DNA of 64,000 nucleotides from Nemopilema nomurai (taxonomy: Eukaryota > Cnidaria > Scyphozoa > Rhizostomeae > Rhizostomatidae): positions 1,240,001-1,304,000 of the forward strand of contig ML133394.1 of the NCBI GenBank assembly GCA_003864495.1, in the 5' to 3' direction. This document shows positions 1 to 11,783 of the stretch, in pieces. How positions within the stretch are numbered: the first letter of the stretch is position 1; the number at the start of each line of letters is the position of its first letter. Below the pieces are notes generated by a model that saw only the letters and a program-made list of their open reading frames with translations, searched no databases and was not told the origin of the DNA. The position numbers were made by a program, and so were the translations under genes.

Positions 1-180
1 CCAATACCGAAAATAAGGCCGGATCAACAGTATAAACATAAATCAGGCAAGAAACGAAAAGAAGTTTCATTTGGGGGTTCAAAACATTTCCAAGATATCA
101 TTTGGTCAAGAGGAGCAACCCATATCGAAAATAAGGCCCGATCAATTGAAAGAAATCAGGCATGGTATTATGAATACCAA
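1..180. repeat. Imperfect direct repeat pair
   Basis: A segment at about 4-50 reappears at about 122-170 with a few substitutions: both contain 'cgaaaataaggcc' followed by 'gatcaa' and later 'aatcaggca'. The spacing is about 119 bases. It looks like an old tandem duplication cut by the left edge of the window. No coding potential is evident. Confidence 0.5.
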
Positions 181-2695
181 CAATTTCAGCAGGAACGGTT
201 CGATTCACAAGGTCGCATCCAGTTGTGCCAATTACTTCCTGGAAAATGAAAACTGAAAGGATAGTGGGAAATAATATAGAGAAGCAACCTGTGAAGGTTC
301 CTTGGAGTACGGCCAAAGCATTTCTTTGGGACCTAAAGCTGATTTGGCCGTTTTGAAATGATCGTTGACTCCAATTACAGAAACAAAGGTACCTTCGGTG
401 CCGCTACTATATTCCAGGTACCACTGCTAAGATACAAAAAGGCTTTAGTACAAATTATTGGTACGTTTGCCATCTGATTGAAGAGGGGCAGAATATTATC
501 AAACAACTTTAGCATGTCGTATTGAAACGGGGCAGAAAAGCTTCGTATAAAAATTAGACTTGCAACAATGGTAAATATGATGCCTCGTTAAATTGAAGTT
601 CTTAAAATGATCCAAAAGTACGTAGATTTATCAATATATCCCTATTTTACAATCATGTATATCAAGCTACCCATAATTCTTTTTAAATAGAGATGCAAAA
701 GTGCTTTGCGTCCGAATCAAGAATAATTACCAAAAATTCACTAGAATAACATCAAACCGCTAATCACTCACCACGAATTCAGTGAGAAACTATAAAAGCT
801 ACAGTCCTGAAATGTAGTCCATATTGGTTTAAAAATACGTTCCGATGAAATAGTATACAAGAAACGATTGATTAAATGAGCTTTACAAACTCTATATGAA
901 ACCATGTATTTCTGCAACGCATTGGGTAATAAATCATTATCTTTTATGAAGAACAAAAAGGCTCTCCACTTTAAAATGGTTTTTTACTCTTTATGAGGCT
1001 TCTCCGAGCAAATTATCTTAATCGTTTCTTCATCTCATTAGATAACTCAAATAAAGTAGCTTACGTGCAATCATTATGTAAATGCCTAAAGGTACTTTTA
1101 TACATAAAACGTTTCAACAAAAAATATTGAAAAATGACGAGAAAATATTGCAACAGATTTCTTTTAAAAAAGTTTTCGAAAGCTTTGAAAAACCCCGATC
1201 TGTTCTAACAAAGCTTCTTTATCGCTTCACAAAATCACTATACGTGTAATTTCACGTCACCACTTGGGCAACAACAGCAACCTGTTAATGTGACCCTGCA
1301 TCTTTAAGGGAGTACCTGTGCAAAGCTCTTGTTAGTTATCAAATTTCACTGGCTGTTATTGCTTGAATGAACACGGGAAACTCACAAAGGAAGTGTTTTA
1401 TTGATCTGATTAAGCATGCAGGGTGGCTTGAAGTAACAGAACACTATTACCTAAGGCTTTGGGCAAATGAAATCGAGTCGAGACGTGGTGATCTCGTTTT
1501 TATATCGATAACCAAATTAACACCGAGACATATCCCCCAGGTCTTAGACACGGTATCAGTTATCTTCCAAATACGACTTTAACCTTGACGGGGGTGAAAA
1601 TCTTCGTAAAGACACGCTTCCGATGACTAAACACGAAAATCTGAGTTAGCACTTCCAATGATTCAGAAACCCCTCTAGCACAGGGCTACAGCCGTAATAA
1701 ATTTCCTTGATTCGTCTGACGTGCGATATCCACGAGAGATAATAGAGAGTTCGTTCGCTGATTGGTGGGTCTACATATTCAATATTTGCGGACATGAATT
1801 AATCTATTTGAGTTATTCGATAGGATTATACAACTGACAATACCACCCAGCCGGGTCTCTAGCGAACCTACATGCTCCTCAAGAAAAATATTTCTCCTCT
1901 CCACCGTTAGACAATTAAAATACGTTAACCATAAAAAAGAAGAAAATTGAAAAATTTCTCCTTCTTCTCGCTTGTCTCCTATAAAGAATCTACGCACAAA
2001 ACTACCTCGACAAAATGTTCATCTTGGGCGTAAGACAAAAACATTACCTTTGGGTGGAAAATCAAGGAACCATCTAACACAAAAGGGTTTGCTGGGGTGC
2101 AACGTTACCATGCAGAACTGGTCCTTTAGTTTGGTTGGTAATGTCACCTCTTGGTCCAAATGAGTTAAAGGCAGGGAAAGCATTTGGGGTAAATTTAACA
2201 GAGCAGCATCCTCATCTGGACTACGACAACTCAGTCGGAGACAGAAAAAAATGAAGTATAATGTGATCTTTCTTGTGTGATTGTTTGTAATTTGGTTAGC
2301 ACTGCGTTTTCCTCCCTGTAAATTACCTTTTAACAGGCTGTAGATGAGGGGCTTAACTCGTGGGGTGTGATTTTGGAAATACAGCGGCACATTGATAACA
2401 AAATAAGAGGCCACGGTTCAAGAACCTGGGCACACGTAGGCCGAATCTGGATGGCCGCCGATAGACTCGCTGGTAGTTAATGGGCATTCCGCACAATCCT
2501 AAGCAAAACCTCACATTCACAACCTTTGCATAAGACTTAACGCCAGAGATGGCGCTAAACAAATTGATTTGGAAAGTTCGACGTCGAATTTAGCTTGAGT
2601 CCGCTCTAAGCCTTAAAAAGCAGTGCATCACATACTAACCGACACTCAGTCGAATCGTGGTGTAGAACCTCAGTAGAACCTATCATAAAAAAGAT
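181..2695. other. Non-coding 3' flank of the CIN85/CD2AP-like gene
   Basis: This stretch lies downstream of the stop codon of the SH3-adaptor gene. Open frames here are short, have no recognisable domain and no splice-phase partner. Part of it is presumably the 3' UTR of that gene, but I could not place a convincing poly(A) signal. Confidence 0.5.
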
Positions 2696-2992
2696 CTACT
2701 GGCCCTGCAAAATTGTTACTTGCTTCTTTAATCTATCTACTTCGATTTTCAAATTCGCGCGAAGCTTTCTCTCTTCGTCTAAATCGTTTGTTAAAACTTC
2801 TATATGCTTCATGAACTTCTTCTCCATACCTTTCATCGTCTCCAATAAGAGGTCAACTTGGCTTTGCATGCCTTTCATGGCGTCTTCGTCGACAGGAGGC
2901 TTCTCTGTGCGCTCACCCGAGGCTGCCTCGCCTCCTTCCGAAGCCTGCACTGGCTTTACTTCCTTGGCAGATTGCGGCTGCTTCGAATGCTC
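2696..2992 (-). CDS. SH3KBP1/CD2AP: Last exon: C-terminal coiled coil
   Basis: Acceptor cgtcacag begins EHSKQPQS, followed by an acidic linker and about 60 residues of heptad-like coiled coil containing MQSQVDLLLETMKGME and LDEERKLRANLKIEVDRLKK. The latter closely parallels the LDEEKKIRLRLQ-type C terminus of CIN85, which mediates oligomerisation and lipid binding. The stop follows ILQGQ. Confidence 0.92.
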   Translation of the reverse strand, partial: EHSKQPQSAKEVKPVQASEGGEAASGERTEKPPVDEDAMKGMQSQVDLLLETMKGMEKKFMKHIEVLTNDLDEERKLRANLKIEVDRLKKQVTILQGQ

Positions 2993-5900
2993 CTGTGACG
3001 TAATCAAACATGCGTTAAGCGTGTTATGTTAACGTTACGGTCCAGCTAATGGACTATAGGCTGAGATAAATCTACTAAGCAATGGTTGCAAATGACATCT
3101 TGATGCTACCATATCTTCAAATTCAAATGCGCTCGAGCGAATAGGCCCTGTGAGGAACTCTACAATACCAGGCGCCAGTAAAAGGTCCGAGAAGCTTAGC
3201 GAGCTGGATCGCTAATGGCGGCTATATAGAGACAACAAAGAGAATTCAAGAACTGCACAACTGTATTCAACTAGTCAATATACTGATTATTCTTGTTCAT
3301 GAAACATAAAGTGTCATAGGCAACAGGATTTGGTCAAGGCAACAGGATTCCTTATGAAGAATCATAGAAAGTGCGGGAAAATAGCCAACCCGGGCGAGAC
3401 TCGAACTCACGACCCCTGACTTTGTACGCCAAGTGCTCTACCAACTGAGCTATCGGGTCATGCTTTCAAGCCAGCACTCGAGGCCAAGCCATTTATCCGC
3501 ACTGTCCCTCTCTTTTGCCGATTGCAATGGGGAGCCATCGCAGCTCAATGTGTAGAGGACCTGTTGAGTGAGAGAGGACTGCCCACACCAGGAGGGCCAT
3601 CGCAGCCCCACCACTGGATAGGATTGAGGAAGAGAAAAGGCCATAAGCAACAGGATTTCTTACGAAGGATCTTAGAGAGTGCAGAAAAAAAACCAACCCG
3701 AGCGAGACTCGAACACACGACCCCGGACTTTGTACGCCAAGTGCTCTACCGCCGAGCTATGGGGTCATGCTATCGGGTGAGCTATCTAACAAAGTTGGAT
3801 CAGCTGTTCATTAGTGGCTGCTTCCTAAAGGCAGCAACGAAACGAAACCAATTACGATGACGTCAAAAGGGTCCGTCATTTACCAATGCTTTACTTACAG
3901 GGATAAATAGAAATAGCACAGAAAAACTTTTCTATTTAGGCAAAGTGCAGTGCAGTTTTGCGCGAGTGGGACAGTGGTTTAACGAATCATAAATGCTACG
4001 AATGATAAACAATTCTACCCCAGGACTGCCTACCTCAAGAAGCATATAAGACATTGATGAAACAAGGCGATCGAGCAGAAAAAGACAAGCAAAATTTTAT
4101 TACTGAACGAGATTAAACGCTTTGGGAAAGAAGTAACAACAAGGAACATAGGATGAGCCAAGAATCTGAAGAACAGAGATAAGGCGATAAGAAACACGGT
4201 GGATAGGATCGTCAATGAAATTCTAAGATTGTTCTACTGCAGGAAGAGATACAAGCTCATGTTCACCGATGTTGATAGGGAAGACACATTTTGGTGATGG
4301 TGATAATGGTGAGTTTTGTCGTCTTTTACGGATAGCTTGTAATCTTCCAGCCTTGAAAAGCTTTGTCGTCATCTTCTGTCGCATGCGTACTTATAGAACT
4401 CGCAAGGGTAGGAGTTGCGAGGACAAGAATTGCGAGCTTGGAAATTGTGAGCGTGGAAATTGCGAGGGTAAGAATTACGAAGGAAGGAGTTGGGAGGGTG
4501 GGAATTGCTAGCGTAAGAATTGCAAGGGAAGGAATTGCGAGGGCAAGAATTACGAAGGAAGGAGTTGGGAGGGTGGGAATTGCTAGCGTAAGAATTGCAA
4601 GGGAAGGAATTGCGAGGGTAAGAATTACGAAGGAAGGAGTTGGGAGGGTGGGAATTGCTAGCGTAAGAATTGCAAGGGAAGGAATTGCGAGGGCAAGAAT
4701 TACGAAGGAAGGAGTTGGGAGGGTGGGAATTGCTAGCGTAAGAATTGCAAGGGAAGGAATTGCGAGGGCAAGAATTACGAAGGAAGGAGTTGGGAGGGTG
4801 GGAATTGCTAGCGTAAGAATTGCAAGGGAAGGAATTGCGAGGGTAAGAATTACGAAGGAAGGAGTTGGGAGGGTGGGAATTGCTAGCGTAAGAATTGCAA
4901 GGGAAGGAATTGCGAGGGCAAGAATTACGAAGGAAGGAGTTGGGAGGGTGGGAATTGCTAGCGTAAGAATTGCAAGGGAAGGAATTGCGAGGGTAAGAAT
5001 TACGAAGGAAGGAGTTGGGAGGGTGGGAATTGCTAGCGTAAGAATTGCAAGGGAAGGAATTGCGAGGGCAAGAATTACGAAGGAAGGAGTTGGGAGGGTG
5101 GGAATTGCTAGCGTAAGAATTGCAAGGGAAGGAATTGCGAGGGCAAGAATTACGAAGGAAGGAGTTGGGAGGGTGGGAATTGCTAGCGTAAGAATTGCAA
5201 GGGAAGGAATTGCGAGGGCAAGAATTACGAAGGAAGGAGTTGGGAGGGTGGGAATTGCTAGCGTAAGAATTGCAAGGGAAGGAATTGCGAGGGCAAGAAT
5301 TACGAAGGAAGGAGTTGGGAGGGTGGGAATTGCTAGCGTAAGAATTGCAAGGGAAGGAATTGCGAGGGCAAGAATTACGAAGGAAGGAGTTGGGAGGGTG
5401 GGAATTGCTAGCGTAAGAATTGCAAGGGAAGGAATTGCGAGGGCAAGAATTACGAAGGAAGGAGTTGGGAGGGTGGGAATTGCTAGCGTAAGAATTGCAA
5501 GGGAAGGAATTGCGAGGGCAAGAATTACGAAGGAAGGAGTTGGGAGGGTGGGAATTGCTAGCGTAAGAATTGCAAGGGAAGGAATTGCGAGGGCAAGAAT
5601 TACGAAGGAAGGAGTTGGAGGGTGGGAATTGCTAGCGTAAGAATTGCAAGGGAAGGAATTGCGAGGGCAAGAATTACGAAGGAAGGAGTTGGGAGGGTGG
5701 GAATTGCTAGCGTAAGAATTGCAAGGGAAGGAATTGCGAGGGCAAGAATTACGAAGGAAGGAGTTGGGAGGGTGGGAATTGCTAGCGTAAGAATTGCAAG
5801 GGAAGGAATTGCGAGGGCAAGAATTACGAAGGAAGGAGTTGGGAGGGTGGGAATTGCTAGCGTAAGAATTGCAAGGGAAGGAATTGCGAGGGCAAGAATT

Positions 5901-8900
5901 ACGAAGGAAGGAGTTGGGAGGGTGGGAATTGCTAGCGTAAGAATTGCAAGGGAAGGAATTGCGAGGGCAAGAATTACGAAGGAAGGAGTTGGGAGGGTGG
6001 GAATTGCTAGCGTAAGAATTGCAAGGGAAGGAATTGCGAGGGCAAGAATTACGAAGGAAGGAGTTGGGAGGGTGGGAATTGCTAGCGTAAGAATTGCAAG
6101 AGAAGGAAATGCGAGGGCAAGAATTGCGAGCGTAGAAATTATTTGGACCAATTTACCACATTACGGGCCACTGATCATGACAACAAAGCATATGTCAACC
6201 CTCACCAGCAGCAGCAACAACAACTACGGAATATCCTTACGCGTTGACACCCGATGACGCTCAATATAAAACGCAGCAAAACAAATTCAAAAACATAATC
6301 CAGTCAATCTCCAAGGTCCAACCAAGCTTTTACCTTTTGGGCGAGTTCGGTTTTCCAAGGAGGCTGTTCTGTAACTTCCGTTTCCTTTTCCTGGAAAGAA
6401 GACAAACACAGATTATCCACAGACAATAGTCCACAATGACGTACATCTCGCCAAGTGAAAGGCAACATTTATATGTATAAAGAAACGATTTTTAGTGCTA
6501 TTGCAGGAAACGAATCCCAGAGTAATCGCACTTCTTGCTTTGTTCAGTGCTGATCGGAAGGAGAAGTGAATTAAACAGGAGAAAAGTGTTTGATAAAAAT
6601 ACCATAGGCTCTATGTTGGAGTAAGGAACAAATTCATAAATGGAACTTCAATCGTTTGATGTCAAACGTAACTCAGAATCAAGAATGAGAGTCAAGAACG
6701 TCTTTTCCCTTGGGCTCTTCTAAAGTTAGGTGTTGCGTAATGCTGATTGGTCAATTATAGCCAATCACGCGCTCTGCTTATCACCCTCTAGTGTTTTCGA
6801 TCCGCATCTGGCTATTTATTCGGTCAGTTTTTGGTTATTTTCCGACATTTGCATACTCTGAGGAGTATAGGACGAAAAGGTACTTTATGTATGCGAAAAC
6901 TAGTTTGCTTTTTCTAGCTATTGTGAAGTTTTGTACCACAAAGCATTTGTTCACAATCAAGAATGAAAATGCCTGGATAAATGTGCTGCATGACCATTTC
7001 CTTCATCTAGCACAAACCAAATTAATCATGTTTTCTTGCGATTTCCCCTCACTACTGTGTCGAAAAGGCATGTACTCAAAGCCAATAAATCATCTGATAT
7101 AATTAAATCAATGAATTTGTTAGCCTGCCACGTCTTTGGTATCGACAAGAATATCCACACAAAAAACAAGCAATCCCTTTATAACAAAACTACATGAAAA
7201 CTCGAACACTCTGATCAGGCACCATGGGTCGTCACCAGGCTCCATAACTGGCTGCGCAGCGGCACTCTGTCGAGGAGCCTGATAACTGGGTGCAGACCGT
7301 GGTGGCGGGGTAGAATTCCGAATACTATAAGGTTTAGTGTCCTTCACAAATAGCAAAAATATGAGCCTTTTCACCAATACACCAATATATCATTAGGAGC
7401 GATTTGGAAATCTTTTCATGAATAAAGCAACCGAATGGGTATGTGCGTGGTTGTTAAATGCTCTACAAAATCGGGTTATGCACATGCTTAAAATATTCAA
7501 TACAAAGTCATACTAGCATAAAACCTGCGCGTATGTATCTATAATATTGGCGATTACATTATATTGTATTTAATATTGTTCAACGAATATACAACGCTAT
7601 ACTCCAATGTAAAGAAACTGGTACTTTCAGCTTGAAACTGCAAATAAACACGAGCCAACTTTGGGGTGGAGCATCTAACATAACAGTGCAAATAAGAAGC
7701 TATTGCGTACCTTGTTTTGAATGTACTTCGCGGGTAGCTTTTTCACAGGACCTTTAGGCCTGTTTTTGTTGACATTAGAGAGAACTGAAGCGGACGAAGG
7801 GGCGTCCCAGGACATCTGCTCATCTGAAATTGGGAATGAATCGCGAGAATGATCATGGTAAGATACACAGAATATGCATGAGCATGTAAAGATAACCACT
7901 ACGAAAGAAAATGAAAGTTTTGAGTATGAATTTAGTAGCACGTCAAACAAACAGCCAACGTCTTGAGATGTAAAATGCAGATAGTCTTATGAGGGCAGAT
8001 AAATCTCTATGTGGAAAGACGTTGACCTCAAGCACTGAAGAAATGCATCCTCTTAGTGCTGGCAGTGGAATGAAGAGCCTCGTTACTGAAAGGGCCTAGC
8101 AACGAATTAATTTTTTACCAAATTGTTGTCGAGAAGGCTATAGGAAGAGAGGCTGTTACCCTATTTAACCGTTCTATGAAACTAGCGCACTCTCTACAAA
8201 TCGTCGTGAGAAATCCTGTTGCCTATGACAAGTTCTCTAAAACAAGGATAAGAACAGGCAAACACTTAAGACGAATCACTTTTTATCTGGAATGCTGTCC
8301 CTTGACTTCATACTTTCTTATCACTGACAGAATGGCAAAGAGACGCTTCCATTATTCTCATCCAAGCTGCCTCCTTCAAAATCAAAAACGTATTTACCTT
8401 TCTTGTCTCCTTCACTAGTATCATCAGCATTCGCATCCTCCTCTTTATGTTCATTGGCGATTGGCTTTCTTTCCTGCACTGGTTTCTGTTCCGGTTCTGG
8501 TGTGGGAACCGCTTTCTTAATACTTTGAGAAAATGTCCGGCCAAAACCGTTAGGGTGCGGTACAGGCTTCTTTCCGACTGACGGAAACCTTGCGATCCCT
8601 GATCCAAGAGTAGCGTTTAACTTGTTCTTAATGGAATTTCCCGACGAGCTCTCGTCTCCCGACGGTTTCTCGGCGGGCCTTGGAGGCACCGGCTTCGATT
8701 TTGTGATAGGAGGTGGCGGTTTCTTTATCTCCGGTTTTGGCATAGTCGAAACCAATGGCATGACAATGTCGGGCATAGTCGGAACTGGCTTCTTTGGTTC
8801 AGTTGTCGTAGGAGGAGCTGGTCTTGGTGGCTCTGAAGATGGGGCCTTCTTCTGTTCCGGTAAAGGCACTGCCTTACCGGACTCCGGTAAAATGGGCTTT

Positions 8901-11750
8901 CTTTGCCCCGCAGCAGGGGGGACGCTGGGCCTCGCTGCTTCCGGTAACAACGGTCTTTTTGGCTCCGCAGCTGCGTGATGTCTTCCAGGCGGAGCTTTTT
9001 CGGGAACATCCTTCCTCTCTTCTTTAGTTCCCCTTACTAGAAGCAAAGTTGCAGACATTAAACTTGGAGATAAAATCTATAAACTACAATTCAAAGCTTT
9101 GTTTACAGCAGATGAACAAGGTTCCTATTTGTTGGATAATTTAAACGAGATTATAGTAGTTCTTGTCGACAAATGCCAGAAAGAAAACAGACTCTATACA
9201 CTCAACTGGTACGATGAACAAACATCATTAGAGATGTTCTGGTTTGCCAATTGGCCTAACGCCAAAATAGAAAATCTGTTTTGCTAACTGAGACTGAATA
9301 TTCAATCCGGTGCCAAAGGTCACTGCGAAATACTACTTTTAAAAGGTCATTTTGAAAAAATTCCTGCTAAAAATAGACTCTCCTTCCCCATTCCCTTTTT
9401 CTCTCTAAAGGCCTATACTCGTTCACTTCATCAACCGAATTAACGGTACTTCAAGATGGTAAATTCAACACGGAAACATTTTTGACATCTTGAAAATTTC
9501 AAAATCTGCACTACAGAACAAAGTCCTGAGGCATTTACATGTTGAATGACAAGAATGTCTTATTATTTACTGACTTACCTGGTAGTACGGGTGACTTGTT
9601 TGCAGGTGGCAATAATGGTGTCTTTGGCAACTGCTACAAAAACAATAATGGCATTGCAATTAACACTTATGTTAATTGTAAGACTGTAAACAGTGACATA
9701 ATACGCCATTGACAGAGGCTTATTCAAGCGCCAGAGCTGATTTTGAGGTGTACAAAGCATCCAAAGAGGCCCTTGGTGTTCATTGCTATTGTAGAAAGTT
9801 TAGAATAAAATGATAAGCATGCTGTAAGCGTATGTGAAAAGAGCTACAAAAGAAAGGTGACATTCCGTACTGATGCACACCCCCCCCCCCCCTAAACAAA
9901 AGTAAGCATAGGCTTTAGACTGAATATATATGTGTTGAATCTTTCCTTTAGGAACGGCAGATAAGATAAGGCCCGAGAATCTTTCAATGGCTCGTGAGAG
10001 TAAATCTTAGCAAAACTTGTCTCTACTTTTGATTGGCAATGAATCGAATTATGATCATGGTTCACTTCTTCCAATAATAAAGTGCTTCGAAAGCAAGGAC
10101 TAACCCTTGTGATTTCATCCGTCTTTGGTGGACAAGGCTCGACGAAATTGTTTGGGAAAACGCCCTTCTTGCCATCGCAAATCCCCTCCCACCAGCCTTG
10201 GCACACATCTTTATTTGTTATCACGACAATGGCATCTTGTGTGAGGGCAAGCTCGTCACTATTTTCTGGTTCGTAATCGTACAGAACACGATATCGCTCC
10301 TCTGGTGGTTTTGACTGAGCTGCAGGGAAACCGAGCTTTTAGAAAAACGTTTAAAATTACTGGAAGACAAGTGGCTTGTAACGCAGTAATAGATAGATCA
10401 GCACTTCATCTTGGCAAGTTTCATTGGAGTGGTATTGGGAATACAACTGGGTAACACCATATTGTATTACACTTTACCCTATTGTAATGTAATGTAATTC
10501 ATTATATTGCATTGATTATTATTGTACCATTTTGTGTTTCATTGCATTGTTCTGCATGATAATATATTGTCTTGAGTTTTGATATAATGCATTGCACTGC
10601 TTGTATTTCATTGCATTGTATTGAATAACACGTTATTATACAGAATTATACAAAGTAAAATATAAACACCATCTTCTTTTGGAGGGGCAGGAGCAGTCCT
10701 TTTTGTCGGCCCACCCTACAAATAAAAATAGAAATCAGCAGGGCCAAACGAACATAATTTGCTACATTGGAATTGGCTAGGAGCGAAATCTAGAAAACCC
10801 TAAGTCATACCACTTATTATTTAAAATACAAATTATTTGAAATGGTTGAAAAAAAATGAAATCCACCACATTATTTTAAGCTCCTTTACTGAAATTTTGT
10901 TTTCTCAGATGTAAGAAATATCAATTTTAGAATTAAAAATTCTGAACAATTTTTCTTGATTAGTTGATTTAGTTGATTGATTTGGCAGATCTTTTATATA
11001 AAAAGCCATTTTAAGTAGATAAAATTTGAGCAAAAAATTCAACGTTTAGTTGATTTGGCAGATCTTTTATATAAAAAGCCATTTTAAGTAGATTAGATTT
11101 TAGCAAAAATGACAGAATGTCTAAATTATTCTTAACCACGATTTTAGGCCTCTAGATTTCAACCTTTTGTTATCCAAGATGAACAAGAAAAAATATATGT
11201 GCAGACTTTTTCAAAGTGAATATCCATGTGAAAATATCTCGAAAAACATGGCATGTGTTTGGCAGGAGTAAATTAGACAATATATGAGAAAATATCTTAT
11301 TGGATTTATCTCTTTATATTCTTTCTTTCCTTATTTCTTTCTTTCTTCCTTTTTTTTCTTCTTTAAATCCGACAACTACAAAATTTATAACAAAACCAGG
11401 CCCAGTTTGCAGCCCTTATATTCTAGTGAAGAGATTAAGCGTTAAAAGACCAACAATGAAAATGAAATCGAAAAATGGTGATCAAGAATATATTTTTCAA
11501 AATCAAGGATGCTTACATCAGGAGGGTCTCTATTTTTTGAACCCAGGTCAGGACCATCACCTTTTTTTAATGGAGTAACTTTCTGTACCGGCTTATTTGA
11601 TTCTTCAACATTGGTTTCAGTTTTCTTGTTATCATCCAACATAGAAACAGGTCTTAACTTTTTTAACAGATCAGAACTGGAAATAGCAAACCCCATTCCT
11701 CCAGGTGGTTTTGCCTTCTTTCCATCACCTACAAAGTAGGAAGTCATTCA

Positions 11751-11783
<33 letters not shown>

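Noticed and set aside
2019..2414. 131-codon minus-strand frame downstream of the CIN85/CD2AP-like stop
   Set aside because: There is no domain and no splice link; it most likely lies in 3' UTR or flank.
4363..5640. 425-codon plus-strand frame of 25-residue repeats, and its minus-strand and later plus-strand counterparts
   Set aside because: Open frames follow automatically from a stop-free repeat whose period is a multiple of three. They lie in an intron, occur on both strands, and break at a single base deletion without consequence.
8622..8978. 118-codon Gly-rich plus-strand frame
   Set aside because: It is antisense to the proline-rich exon 8; Gly runs are the complement of Pro codons.
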